Of a DNA stretch of 64,000 nucleotides, positions 1 through 7,208 are shown one piece after another (the first letter of the stretch is position 1; each line of letters starts with the position of its first letter). This DNA comes from Corallococcus sp. AS-1-6. GTDB lineage: Bacteria > Myxococcota > Myxococcia > Myxococcales > Myxococcaceae. Made by a program: the position numbers and the translations under genes. The notes under the pieces are model-generated. The model did no database searches. It was not told the origin of the DNA and was given only the letters and a program-made list of their open reading frames with translations. Location of the stretch: contig NZ_JAIQDE010000010.1 in the NCBI RefSeq assembly GCF_020037015.1, positions 186,001 through 250,000 on the forward strand, written 5' to 3'.

Positions 1-270
1 TCGGATCTCGAATCGCACGCCGGTCTTGACGCACACGACATCTGCGAGACGAAGTCGCTTGACCTTGGTTTCCCAGATCTTGTTCGACGTACTCCCACGC
101 TCCAGCACCACAGGCTCAAAGCCAAGGGCAGTAAGGCGCTGCATCGCGTGCTGGGTCGCTACTGCCCCCATTGTCACAAAATGTAGAAAGCTGTCGTCTG
201 CCTTCAGTCCCATCGGCCCACTCAAGTAGAAGAAGGGGCAGGTCGCCCGTCGACGGTCGGGCTCATGCAC
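1..270 (-). CDS. Putative type II restriction endonuclease, N-terminal 90 residues, runs off the window
   Basis: The reverse strand is open from a GTG at 270 to the window edge (90 codons, no stop). The GTG overlaps the stop of the controller gene, so the two are translationally coupled. The fragment includes FLHFVTMGAVATQ and STSNKIWETKVKRLRLADVV and reads as a folded, conserved protein. Its position directly after a C-protein gene and divergent from an N4-cytosine methyltransferase is the usual place of the cognate endonuclease. No catalytic motif is visible in the part present, so the function is inferred from context. An internal ATG at 213 is an alternative start. Confidence 0.6.
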   Translation of the reverse strand, partial: MHEPDRRRATCPFFYLSGPMGLKADDSFLHFVTMGAVATQHAMQRLTALGFEPVVLERGSTSNKIWETKVKRLRLADVVCVKTGVRFEIR

Positions 271-514
271 TTCCCGCAGCGTCAAACTGCTCAGCCAGAA
301 GAGCCGAGAGACTCAGGTCCAGTGCTCGCGCAAGCTTCTCCATCGTGTCGATGGAGACATTCCTCTCTGCGCGCTCTACCGAGCTGATGTAGGTCGGATG
401 AAGATCAGCAAGCTCACCGAGCTGCTCCTGCGTCATGCCACGAGCGAGCCGCGCCGCTCGAAGGTTCGCCGCGAACTGGTTCCTCGCTGATCTTCGCCGT
501 CCCTGCGACTGCAC
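263..514 (-). CDS. XRE-family controller (C) protein of a restriction-modification system
   Basis: This 83-residue protein is a single helix-turn-helix domain of the XRE/Cro type. The core (about residues 15-75) contains LRAARLARGMTQEQLGELA, the Y-I-S-S-V-E-R recognition helix and the LARALDLSLSALL closing helix. Size and context match the C proteins that time endonuclease expression after methyltransferase expression. It lies upstream of and overlaps the endonuclease reading frame and is divergent from the methyltransferase. The 15-bp palindrome at 551-565 between the divergent genes is its likely operator. The function is known for the family; the binding site is inferred. Confidence 0.8.
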   Translation of the reverse strand: MQSQGRRRSARNQFAANLRAARLARGMTQEQLGELADLHPTYISSVERAERNVSIDTMEKLARALDLSLSALLAEQFDAAGSA

Positions 515-550
515 GCGGGGCAGGCTCGCAGGCTGAGTCTTCGACCTCCA

Positions 551-565
551 TAGACTTTAGGTCTA
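551..565. promoter_or_regulatory. C-box-like operator between divergent R-M genes
   Basis: TAGACTTTAGGTCTA is a palindrome with five perfect outer base pairs on each side (TAGAC/GTCTA) and one internal mismatch. It lies in the short gap between the controller gene (starts at 514, leftward) and the methyltransferase. GAC..GTC half-sites are typical of C-protein operators. Its position just before a TTG at 567 argues that the methyltransferase starts further downstream. Confidence 0.6.
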
Positions 566-587
566 GTTGCTGTCGGAGCGCCGTGGT

Positions 588-1691
588 ATGCACGCGGCTG
601 GAAGACCCTACGATCCGATCATGCTGCCAGACGAACTCCTGCAACATCGTGTGTACGCAACCGCCCGAGGAAGCCAACTTGTCGGAGACAGCCGCGAGGT
701 ACTCGGCAAGCTCCCCGAGTCATGCGTCGATCTCATCGTGACGAGTCCGCCCTTCGCTCTGCTGCGGGAGAAGAGCTACGGAAATAAGGATCAGACCGAG
801 TACGTCGACTGGCTCGTTGAGTTCGGACGGGCAGCGCACCGCGTGTTGAAGGACACCGGAAGCCTCGTGGTCGATCTTGGTGGCGCATACCAGCGGGGGA
901 GGCCGGTCCGGTCGCTATACCAATTTCGTGTGTTGCTGGAGTTCTGCGACCGCCTCAACTACCGGCTTGCGGAGGAGTTTTTCTGGCACAACCCGGCGAA
1001 GCTCCCGTCGCCCATCGAGTGGGTGAACAAGCGGAAGATCCGTGTGAAGGACTCCGTCAACACCGTCTGGTGGTTCTCTAAGGGCGACTGGCCAAAAGCC
1101 GATGTGCGGAACGTTCTTGCTCCCTACTCGGAGCGCATGAAGAAGCTCATCGCGGACCCGGACGCCTTTTATAGGCCGAAGGACCGCCCCTCGGGTCACG
1201 ACATTGGCAAGGGCTTCGGGACGGACAACGGTGGGGCAATTCCTCCGAACCTTCTCCAGTTTCCGAACACCGAAAGCAACTCCGGCTATCTCCGGATGTG
1301 CAAAGCGCTCGGCAGGGAGAGCCATCCAGCGCGGTTCCCCGCGGACCTGCCGACCTTCTTCATCAAGTTCCTGACCGAGCCGAACGACCTCGTCGTAGAC
1401 ATCTTTTCCGGATCGAACACAACGGGTCGCGCCGCCGAAGATCTGGGACGGCGCTGGCTCGCCATCGACGAACGGCGGGACTACGCCGCGCTGTCCGCGA
1501 TCCGGTTCTTGCCTGATGACGCGGGACTCATCGCTGAGCAGTTGACGAGGATGGAAGATGGCGGGTTCATCGATTTGCCGTCCGGCGTGCTGAAGAACAC
1601 GCAAGTCGAGTCCACGAAGCAGAATGCCTCGAAGCCACGGACGAAGAAGGACCAAGCTGGAACGCAGGGGGCACTTCGGCTCGACCGCTAA
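588..1691 (+). CDS. DNA (cytosine-N4) methyltransferase, beta-class, of a type II R-M system
   Basis: A 367-residue S-adenosylmethionine-dependent DNA methyltransferase. The catalytic TSPPF motif (motif IV, residues 52-56) precedes the SAM-binding DIFSGSNTTG motif (motif I, about residue 271). This permuted order is the beta class, and S-P-P-F indicates cytosine N4 specificity. It would protect host DNA from the adjacent endonuclease. ATG 588 is preferred because the TTG at 567 sits on the operator; ATG 621 is also possible. The C-terminal 40 residues are Lys/Arg-rich and probably unstructured. The target sequence cannot be read from the protein. Confidence 0.85.
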   Translation: MHAAGRPYDPIMLPDELLQHRVYATARGSQLVGDSREVLGKLPESCVDLIVTSPPFALLREKSYGNKDQTEYVDWLVEFGRAAHRVLKDTGSLVVDLGGAYQRGRPVRSLYQFRVLLEFCDRLNYRLAEEFFWHNPAKLPSPIEWVNKRKIRVKDSVNTVWWFSKGDWPKADVRNVLAPYSERMKKLIADPDAFYRPKDRPSGHDIGKGFGTDNGGAIPPNLLQFPNTESNSGYLRMCKALGRESHPARFPADLPTFFIKFLTEPNDLVVDIFSGSNTTGRAAEDLGRRWLAIDERRDYAALSAIRFLPDDAGLIAEQLTRMEDGGFIDLPSGVLKNTQVESTKQNASKPRTKKDQAGTQGALRLDR

Positions 1692-1758
1692 TACCGCTTG
1701 GTCACATCGAGAGGGCAGCTCGGGCAGAGGCCCGCCCGAGGGAAGAGCCTCAGGACTC

Positions 1759-3195
1759 CTACCGCGCGCCCAGGGTCCCGGCCCCTGGGCGTCCGCCCTT
1801 CCCCGTCCCGACGAAATCCTCAGTCGGAACGGGGGGTTGCGGAGTGACCCCGACAGGAATCGAACCTGTGGCCTGCGGTTTAGGAAACTGGCCAGTGGGG
1901 ATTGCGCGACCTTCCCCAGCTTTCCTCTGCCTTGCCAAACCTTCGTTTTTATTCACGTTTCGGCCTCCATGTAGGTGCTCAACCTTCCTCGGTAATACGC
2001 GCGCTTCCTCAGTCTTCACGCCACGTGGACGCCACGGGTCGAGCGTCGCCGCCACGGCGTCGGAGCCCGCGCGAACGTGCTCGGGCAGCGCCACCGCGTA
2101 GTGCGCGCGCGTCGTCTCCACGTCGGCGTGGCCCAGTACCTCCGCCACCAAGCGGATGTCTTTCGTCGTCTGGTAGGCCACCGTCCCCCACGTGGAGCGC
2201 AGATGCTTGAAGCGCAGCGTGAGAGGAATGCCCTTGGGCCACAGATGGAAGTTGCACTGCGGGCACCGTGAGGGGGCATCGTCCGGGCGCTCCTCCCGGA
2301 AGCCGCAGCCCTTGCGACGGCACACGTGTGTCCAGGCCTGCACCAGGCGGGCCCGCACGAGGGCGCGGCGGATGATGTCGTGGATCCGCCAGCTCGGCCC
2401 GAAGGGCTTGGCCGTTCCGGGCCGTGGGAAGAGGTAGGGGCCTGGCGTCGCCATCTGCGCCTCCAGCGTCGGCACCAACACCTCGGGAATGGGCACTCGC
2501 CGCTCGCGCCCACCTTTCGTGGTGTCGCGGTGTCCGCTCCGGCGCACGAGGAGATAGCGCTCCGCGAGGTGGACCTCTTCCTTGCGCAGCACGCGCACCT
2601 CGCCCTTGCGCAGGCCCGTCAGGACGCTGGTGGCTACGGGCGGCCGATGCTCCGGGCTCAGCGCGGCGAAGAGCTGGGCAACCTGCTCCGGCGTGTAGAA
2701 GCCCACCTCACGCCTCGGCACGCGCACCTTCCCAGCCTTCTTGAAGGGATTGGGCCCGGAGAAGAGGCCTGCCTTCTCGTCCAGGAACGAGTAGAGGCCC
2801 TGCCCTGCCATCCGCACATGCTCGCGCGACTGAGGAGAGAGCTTCGTCAGCTTCGCGAGCATCCGCAGTACGTCCGCCGGTGTGACGGAGTCCGCGGGCT
2901 TCGTTCCCAGCGCCGTCGCCACGTAGCGCAGCTTCTGCTCCAGGTTGCGCTTGCTGGCGAACTCTGGCGGCAGCGCATCCAGCCTCATGCGGATGGCTGC
3001 TGCCACGGTGGGCACCTCCCGACGCTCCGCTTCCAGACCGGCTTCCTCCCGCCACGCGCGATGCTCCACCTCGTGCGCTTCGCGGCGCGCCTCCGTGAGC
3101 GTTCTCGCCGGGATGACCCGACGGTGCGGCTTGCCGTTCTTCCCCACCCAGCCGATACGAAATTTCCCAGACGGGAGCTTTTGCGCCCAGGCCAT
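1759..3195 (-). CDS. int: Tyrosine recombinase (phage integrase) with inserted zinc knuckle
   Basis: A 478-residue site-specific recombinase. An N-terminal arm-binding region and a core-binding SAM-like domain (about residues 60-150) lead into a catalytic domain with R196 (TGLRKGE), H331-x-R333 (FKHLRST), H356 (LGHAD) and nucleophile Y366 (RAHYAV). Between the first Arg box and the HxxR box there is an insert with C292, C297, C311 and C314, a likely zinc knuckle that is unusual for the family. The start at ATG 3195 lies 2 nt after the excisionase-like stop and behind a GGGGAAG ribosome site. The last 60 or so residues are encoded across the tRNA-derived att core, so the C-terminus will differ between the free and integrated forms. 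Confidence 0.92.
   Translation of the reverse strand: MAWAQKLPSGKFRIGWVGKNGKPHRRVIPARTLTEARREAHEVEHRAWREEAGLEAERREVPTVAAAIRMRLDALPPEFASKRNLEQKLRYVATALGTKPADSVTPADVLRMLAKLTKLSPQSREHVRMAGQGLYSFLDEKAGLFSGPNPFKKAGKVRVPRREVGFYTPEQVAQLFAALSPEHRPPVATSVLTGLRKGEVRVLRKEEVHLAERYLLVRRSGHRDTTKGGRERRVPIPEVLVPTLEAQMATPGPYLFPRPGTAKPFGPSWRIHDIIRRALVRARLVQAWTHVCRRKGCGFREERPDDAPSRCPQCNFHLWPKGIPLTLRFKHLRSTWGTVAYQTTKDIRLVAEVLGHADVETTRAHYAVALPEHVRAGSDAVAATLDPWRPRGVKTEEARVLPRKVEHLHGGRNVNKNEGLARQRKAGEGRAIPTGQFPKPQATGSIPVGVTPQPPVPTEDFVGTGKGGRPGAGTLGAR
1841..1888 (-). other. Attachment-site core: 3' half of a tRNA-Arg(CCT) gene inside the integrase reading frame
   Basis: On the reverse strand this segment reads as anticodon loop TTCCTAA (anticodon CCT), 3' anticodon stem ACCGC, variable loop AGGCC, T-arm ACAGG/TTCGATT/CCTGT, acceptor strand CGGGGTC and discriminator A. 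The 5' half of the tRNA is absent: the expected 5' anticodon stem is not matched and integrase coding sequence occupies that side. Phages often integrate into the 3' end of tRNA genes and carry an identical core, so this is attP or the phage-host junction. It lies inside the integrase gene, as reported for myxophage Mx8, although there the target is a different tRNA. Confidence 0.8.
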
Positions 3196-3197
3196 GA

Positions 3198-3401
3198 CTA
3201 CTTCCCTCCCCGCTGCTGCGTCTCGCGCCAAGCCAGGAGCCGCGCCGGGTCAAACCGCAGCGAGCCGCCCACCTTGAAGCTGGGAACGCTCCCTTCTGCG
3301 GCGAGGCGGTAGAGCGTCTTCTCGCTGATGGCGAGGAACTGCGCGGCACGCCGCACGTCCCACGCGTCCTGCATCGATCCATTGCTGACTTCGCTGTTCA
3401 T
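3198..3401 (-). CDS. Excisionase-like MerR/helix-turn-helix protein
   Basis: A 67-residue DNA-binding protein of the excisionase/helix-turn-helix_17 type. It contains WDVRRAAQFLAISEKTLYRL followed by a beta-wing with SLRFDPARLLAWRE. These small winged-helix proteins bind the attachment region and set integrase directionality. The gene is immediately upstream of and translationally coupled to the integrase (2-nt gap). It probably shares the promoter in the 3402-3976 gap, close to the palindrome at 3457. Confidence 0.8.
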   Translation of the reverse strand: MNSEVSNGSMQDAWDVRRAAQFLAISEKTLYRLAAEGSVPSFKVGGSLRFDPARLLAWRETQQRGGK

Positions 3402-3976
3402 CGACTTCCCCCACCGCCTGCGGCACTGAACGAAGGATTAGGTTTGAAGTGTGGCAACAACCTGAAAGGTTGTCACCCGGGCCGCACGGTGCCTGGCTGG
3501 AGAACCAGTCCAGGGAACGCGCGCGTAGAGCAACTGCCACGCCAACTCAGGGAGGAAGCGCGGAGGGGGCGCTTCTCCTCAGCGCCAGCACGAGGCCTCG
3601 ACGACAGCGCACCGCCCCCGGCAAGCGAGCGCTGAGCCTCGACGTGGGGAGCGCGAGCGACAGAGGTGCCATGCATGGACACACCGTCCGAACCCGTGGA
3701 TCCTGAGCGTAGGGGGCGAAGCAGCGCAGCGTGTGACGACATCCCATGGCGACCCCAAAACAGGCCCCGCTGGTGCTTGGTGGTCACCAGCGGGAGCCCG
3801 CGGACACACCTGCAGCACCATCACGTGGTTACAGGGCCCTATCGCCGGCCAGACCATCACGACCAACCGGCGAATTCTGTGGCGAAGCTTTGGGACACCC
3901 ACTGCCACCAAGTCAGCGGGCACTTCGGAACGGCTTCAACAATCGTTACTGCTGGTGCGACCGAAAAGCAAGAGCA
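3402..3976. promoter_or_regulatory. Intergenic control region upstream of xis-int
   Basis: A 575-base gap with no convincing gene. It holds the palindrome at 3457-3473 about 55 bases upstream of the excisionase-like start. It is therefore the likely promoter/operator region for xis-int and perhaps a leader for a transcript in the other direction. The remaining sequence is mixed in composition and shows no long hairpin or clear sigma-70 promoter. Open frames here on the + strand have no protein-like character. Confidence 0.4.
3457..3473. promoter_or_regulatory. Palindromic operator candidate, copy 1
   Basis: ACAACCTGAAAGGTTGT has two perfect 7-base arms around GAA. The core CAACCTGAnAGGTTG recurs at 6626-6640, and both copies are preceded at the same distance by GAAG. 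This copy lies just upstream of the excisionase-integrase pair. A shared 15-bp palindrome at two promoter-like positions suggests a common phage regulator; which protein binds it is not known. Confidence 0.55.
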
Positions 3977-4966
3977 CTACTGCGAGATCGACGGAAGCAC
4001 GTCGCCACCGCTCTCCGATACGAGCACGGGCACGTAGCAGGTGTCCCCGTCTTCGTAGAACTCATCCCCACATGGAGGCTCCTTCTTTACAGCTACCCAG
4101 CAGCCGCCGCTGAGTTCCTTCTGGCTCTTTCGGCAAGGTGGTCGCTTTTGCTGCTTGAAGGGCTTCTTCGGAAGATCGCGCGCAAACGGGAGCGGGGCTG
4201 GCGCCTGAACGAAGGAATCGAAGGTGGCAATCTCCGGTGATTCCGCCGCCGCTTCGCCTACTCCTGAAGACAGAAGCTCCTGCGATGGCTGTTGTTCGAC
4301 TGCAACCAGCGCAGAAGACACCTGGCTGGACGAGTCCGGCGCTTGATGGTCAACACGCGGCCACACCAAGTTGCTGAGGAACGCGACAACGAGAAGGCCA
4401 AGCGCGGCGTCCTTCCAGTGTCTATGTGCGACGTCCTTTGATCGGTTTACGTGCCGACGCACTAACCCACGCCAGCGCTGTGCGCGGGTGAGCGGCGGTG
4501 ACAACAGGTGCTCACGCAGCTCTGGCTCCCCCATGGCGCGGTCCAGAAGCTTCGGAAGATCCTCGCTCACAGCTACCAACTCCTCGTGCACCTTGGCGGT
4601 AGCCGCCGCGTGTGGCAGTCGGACCTGGAGCGCGCGGAACGCAGGGGAATCGGATGACGTCCAGGTGACCTCAAGGGATGCGCTGGGAAACTGCTCCAGC
4701 ACCTCCTCCGGTGTCGTCTGAACAAGCTGCGACTCCTCGAGTTCCGGCCGGACGACAATGGCGGGCTGTCCCGTCTGGACGTGGCGCGCCAGGTAGACGT
4801 CACCCTGCTCCGTCCGGCGCTCGATGCACCGGCCCAGGTGGTACTGCCCCACACGGCCGGTCTGCCGGCCCTCGTTGGCGCGCGGCTCTCCCGGACCCAC
4901 ACCACCGCCTCCGCGCGCCCGCTGAGACGTACCACTGCCCCGGCTATTCACACCGCTGCCCATCAC
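3977..4966 (-). CDS. Pseudokinase-like membrane protein with Cys-rich C-terminal module
   Basis: 329 residues. An N-terminal stretch (about 40-70) YHLGRCIERRTEQGDVYLAR resembles the glycine-rich loop of Ser/Thr kinases, but no catalytic HRD or DFG motif follows, so it cannot be an active kinase. A transmembrane segment, ALGLLVVAFLSNLVW, lies near residue 195. The C-terminal 45 residues form a four-Cys module (PPC, GGCW, PPC, CY), known from proteins linked to myxobacterial kinases. A decayed relative lies at 18492-19130. Function unknown; a membrane signalling or exclusion role is only a guess. Confidence 0.65.
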   Translation of the reverse strand: MMGSGVNSRGSGTSQRARGGGGVGPGEPRANEGRQTGRVGQYHLGRCIERRTEQGDVYLARHVQTGQPAIVVRPELEESQLVQTTPEEVLEQFPSASLEVTWTSSDSPAFRALQVRLPHAAATAKVHEELVAVSEDLPKLLDRAMGEPELREHLLSPPLTRAQRWRGLVRRHVNRSKDVAHRHWKDAALGLLVVAFLSNLVWPRVDHQAPDSSSQVSSALVAVEQQPSQELLSSGVGEAAAESPEIATFDSFVQAPAPLPFARDLPKKPFKQQKRPPCRKSQKELSGGCWVAVKKEPPCGDEFYEDGDTCYVPVLVSESGGDVLPSISQ

Positions 4967-5036
4967 ACACTCCCGCTCGCCTGCCTGGAGAGGACTCTAG
5001 CTGCATGACTCTACGGCGTTTCCCTGTCTCTCCTGG

Positions 5037-5327
5037 CTACTTCTTCGACCGTCCGCGGCGCGGCGCTTCGTGAGGCTCCGGCGTCGTCGAAGCCAGCGCG
5101 TCGCCCTGCTCCGCCTTCTTCTCGCGGTAGTCGGCGATGGCCCAGCGCAGGAAGTGCTCACACACGTCGCTGATCGTCCGCTTCTTCTCGGTTCCGCTCT
5201 CGACCTCAGCGATCTCCTTCAGCTCCTCCCACATCGACTCAGGGAGGTAGACCGTGGAGCCCTTCTTCTTCTCTTCAGGCGGGGGAAACAGCGGCATGGG
5301 GGGCTCGCTTTCGGCGGTTCTCTGCAC
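5037..5327 (-). CDS. Ribbon-helix-helix DNA-binding protein
   Basis: 96 residues from a GTG that follows a strong AGGAGG site by six bases. The central part fits an RHH fold: strand GSTVYLPESMW, helix EELKEIAEVE, then a second helix TISDVCEHFLRWAIADYR. The C-terminal tail is basic (RRGRSKK). It is transcribed away from the early + strand operon, and a perfect inverted repeat lies in the shared upstream region at 5413-5429, so it probably regulates that promoter and itself. In lambdoid layouts this is the place for an early repressor, and no CI-like repressor is seen elsewhere in the window. Confidence 0.7.
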   Translation of the reverse strand: MQRTAESEPPMPLFPPPEEKKKGSTVYLPESMWEELKEIAEVESGTEKKRTISDVCEHFLRWAIADYREKKAEQGDALASTTPEPHEAPRRGRSKK

Positions 5328-5408
5328 TGCTCGCCTCCTTTCGTATGCGTCGGTTGCAGTTCGGTCAACGATGCAGAGATGTAGCCACAACAAATCTCCA
5401 GGTCAAAC

Positions 5409-5436
5409 TTGCACTAAACTTAATTTAGTTTAGATT
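5409..5436 (+). promoter_or_regulatory. Early rightward promoter with embedded operator
   Basis: An AT-rich island in GC-rich surroundings. TTGCAC (-35) and TAGATT (-10) are separated by 16 bases. The spacer and the -35 end hold the inverted repeat ACTAAA-CTTAA-TTTAGT. A protein bound there would block polymerase, which fits repression by the adjacent divergent ribbon-helix-helix protein. It is the likely start of the early operon beginning at 5.5 kb. Confidence 0.6.
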
Positions 5437-5538
5437 GCATTCCATCAAGGCGGACGGACGTTGCCCCTCAGGGGAATGGTCGCGGAGCGGGAGTTCGGTG
5501 GTCGCCACCGGAGACGCCTGCAGGAGCAGCACCGCAGC

Positions 5539-5757
5539 ATGGACACGAGCGCGTGGGGGCAGACGATGCGAGCGATGGATGCGGCGAAGGCCCGGGAGGG
5601 CCAGTGGTTCCGGAGGAAGGACGACGGCAAAGACGTGGATGACCGGCAGATTCGCGAAGTGAAGACGACGCGGCGGAAGGGCAAGCCGCTCGTCACACTC
5701 ACGGACACCGCGGGCGAGCCGCACCGGCACACCGACGTGCTGGAAGTGCGCCGGTAG
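5539..5757 (+). CDS. Small early phage protein, unknown
   Basis: 72 residues from ATG 5539, which follows AGGAG by about 11 bases. The frame stays open upstream to TTG 5461, with an alternative ATG at 5476. The protein is charged (REGQWFRRKDDGKDVDDRQ) and ends in a short beta-rich part (KPLVTLTDTAGEPHRHTDV), which suggests a small nucleic-acid-associated fold. It is the first gene after the early promoter. I do not recognise a family. Confidence 0.5.
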   Translation: MDTSAWGQTMRAMDAAKAREGQWFRRKDDGKDVDDRQIREVKTTRRKGKPLVTLTDTAGEPHRHTDVLEVRR

Positions 5758-5824
5758 CACCATCGCGGGCGCCACCACGCGCTCGCACCACCCCATCCAC
5801 CACGAGGACGCGAGGGCCAACGAC

Positions 5825-6076
5825 ATGGCGACGGGAGAGGTGCACCCGCAGACGGACGAGGCGGCAGCGCTGCTGAAGGAAGCGGAGGCCCTGGAGTCCC
5901 GCGCGGAGCACAAAGAGCGGAAGGCCGGGGCGGCGTGGTGCTCGGCGGAGGGCGCCGTCTTCCTTGAGCGCGACGCGGCCGACTGTCGCGCGAAGGCCGC
6001 CGCGATGCGCGCGAAGGCGCAGGAGCTTTGCAATCCGGGGCACTCGGTGCCCCAGAAGGAGGAGTGCCGTGGCTGA
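5825..6076 (+). CDS. Small Ala/Glu-rich helical early protein, unknown
   Basis: 83 residues, almost entirely predicted helix (EAAALLKEAEALESRAEHKE and CRAKAAAMRAKAQEL), probably a coiled coil. It overlaps the start of the next gene by eight bases, so it is part of the early operon. No family recognised. Confidence 0.6.
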   Translation: MATGEVHPQTDEAAALLKEAEALESRAEHKERKAGAAWCSAEGAVFLERDAADCRAKAAAMRAKAQELCNPGHSVPQKEECRG

Positions 6077-6239
6077 GAAGAAGGCGAAGACGCCGCGCGA
6101 AGTGCTGCGCACCTACTTCGACGAGCACGAGGTGGAGCCGGAGGTGCTGCGCGCGTGGCAGGAGCTGGACACCACCGTCGAGGGCGTGGCGCTCCGGCTC
6201 GCGGCGGACGTGGCCCAGCTGAAGGGTGGCGCGAAGTGA
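6069..6239 (+). CDS. Small acidic early protein, unknown
   Basis: 56 residues from a GTG that overlaps the upstream stop. The sequence begins VAEKKAKTPREVLRTYF and contains VLRAWQELDTTVEGVALRLA. Its stop TGA overlaps the next GTG (GTGA), so three genes are translationally coupled in a row. Size and helical character are typical of phage early-operon proteins. Function not known. Confidence 0.55.
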   Translation: MAEKKAKTPREVLRTYFDEHEVEPEVLRAWQELDTTVEGVALRLAADVAQLKGGAK

Positions 6240-6592
6240 AGCCCCTGCACGAGTTGGCCGAGGCGCTCGTCGTCCTCGCCCGCGAGGGGTGGACGCCTCC
6301 GGACCTGGACGCGAAGAGCCTCGCGCAACAGGTGCGCGAGCTGGAGGCGAAGCAGGTCCAGGAGCAGGAGGTGTTGCAGGCCGTCGAGTACCTCCAGGAG
6401 GCGTGCGAGCCCGACGGCACCGACGTCACGCGCGAGCGGTGGCTTCGCCTCCAGCGCCGCGTCACCAGCACGCGGCTTCAGCTCGCCCGTCTCAACGAGG
6501 CGGAGGTGTACCTTCGCGCGGAGCTGGAGCGCCAGGTGTGGCTCGCGCGGCACCTTCGCCTGCGGGCCGAAGCGCAGCGGGCCGCCGCGTAG
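6236..6592 (+). CDS. Coiled-coil early protein, unknown
   Basis: 118 residues from GTG 6236 (overlapping the upstream stop). It is mostly charged helix: AQQVRELEAKQVQEQEVLQ and RLQRRVTSTRLQLARLNEAE indicate a coiled coil through about residues 30-110. It is the last of the coupled early block and is followed by the palindrome at 6626. No recognised family. Confidence 0.6.
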   Translation: MKPLHELAEALVVLAREGWTPPDLDAKSLAQQVRELEAKQVQEQEVLQAVEYLQEACEPDGTDVTRERWLRLQRRVTSTRLQLARLNEAEVYLRAELERQVWLARHLRLRAEAQRAAA

Positions 6593-6625
6593 CACGTCAG
6601 ACTCAATTGGTATGAAGACGGCAAT

Positions 6626-6640
6626 CAACCTGAGAGGTTG
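6626..6640. promoter_or_regulatory. Palindromic operator candidate, copy 2
   Basis: CAACCTGAGAGGTTG is a perfect palindrome (CAACCT-GAG-AGGTTG) matching the core at 3458-3472 apart from the central base. The upstream GAAG is at the same distance in both. It lies immediately before the TTG start of the gene at 6643 and would control the second part of the early operon. Confidence 0.55.
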
Positions 6641-6642
6641 CA

Positions 6643-6852
6643 TTGTCGGAAGCACGCCGCTCCCCCTGCCCCGCCTACGCCGAGCACCCGGAGAGAAGCT
6701 GGGTGCTGTGCGAGCGCGAGTACGAGCACGAAGGGCGGCACCGCTGGCGGGACATGGAGTGGGACTGCCTCACCCCGGAAGACGAGGTTGAGGCGGAGCT
6801 GCGGGAATTGCTGCGCCAGGCCGAGCAGGCCGTGGGCGAGCGTTACGAGTAG
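6643..6852 (+). CDS. Small early protein with Cys residues, unknown
   Basis: 69 residues from a TTG located two bases after the operator palindrome. The N-terminal half has CPAYAEHPERSWVLCEREYEHEGRHRW, with Cys and His spaced like a small zinc-binding fold. The C-terminal half is an acidic helix (DEVEAELRELLRQAEQAV). With the start so close to the operator, either the transcript begins within the palindrome or the real start is downstream. Function unknown. Confidence 0.5.
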   Translation: MSEARRSPCPAYAEHPERSWVLCEREYEHEGRHRWRDMEWDCLTPEDEVEAELRELLRQAEQAVGERYE

Positions 6853-6861
6853 GAGCGGAGC

Positions 6862-7152
6862 ATGGGGCGCATGCCACGACAGTCACGCAAGCCCTCCCCG
6901 GAAACCCTCCGGCACCGGGCCAACCGCACCGCGTACTTCCGCGAGTTGGACGTGCTGCACGGGCGCGCACCGCCGACGCCTCCGGCACCACCGCCCGTGC
7001 CCGCGGCGCCCACCAACTCGGCGCCGGGACGCATCGAGTTCTCCCCGCCGCCGCCCGCGCAACACGCGCCCAACGGCCGTTGCCACTGCGGCGCCCCGCT
7101 CATCGACGGCAAGGACGGCCTCATCTGCGGATGGGGCCTGCACGACGGCTGA
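6862..7152 (+). CDS. Proline-rich protein with C-terminal Cys motif, unknown
   Basis: 96 residues. A basic N-terminus (MPRQSRKPSPETLRHRANRT) is followed by a Pro/Ala linker. The C-terminal CHCGAPLIDGKDGLICG motif has three cysteines and one histidine, a plausible zinc ribbon. It sits just upstream of the recombination ATPase. The mixed basic/zinc character suggests nucleic-acid contact, but this is inference. Confidence 0.5.
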   Translation: MGRMPRQSRKPSPETLRHRANRTAYFRELDVLHGRAPPTPPAPPPVPAAPTNSAPGRIEFSPPPPAQHAPNGRCHCGAPLIDGKDGLICGWGLHDG

Positions 7153-7208
7153 CAGCAGCAGCGCAGTCCCTGAGTTTCTCAACCCCGGTCGAAAGAGGAG
7201 ACCGAAGC

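Noticed and set aside
1841-1888. A complete tRNA-Arg gene at the left end
   Set aside because: Only the 3' half matches. The 5' anticodon stem and everything before it are integrase coding sequence.
3746-4240. 164-codon + strand frame opposite the pseudokinase gene
   Set aside because: It overlaps a supported gene on the other strand; no ribosome site or domain.
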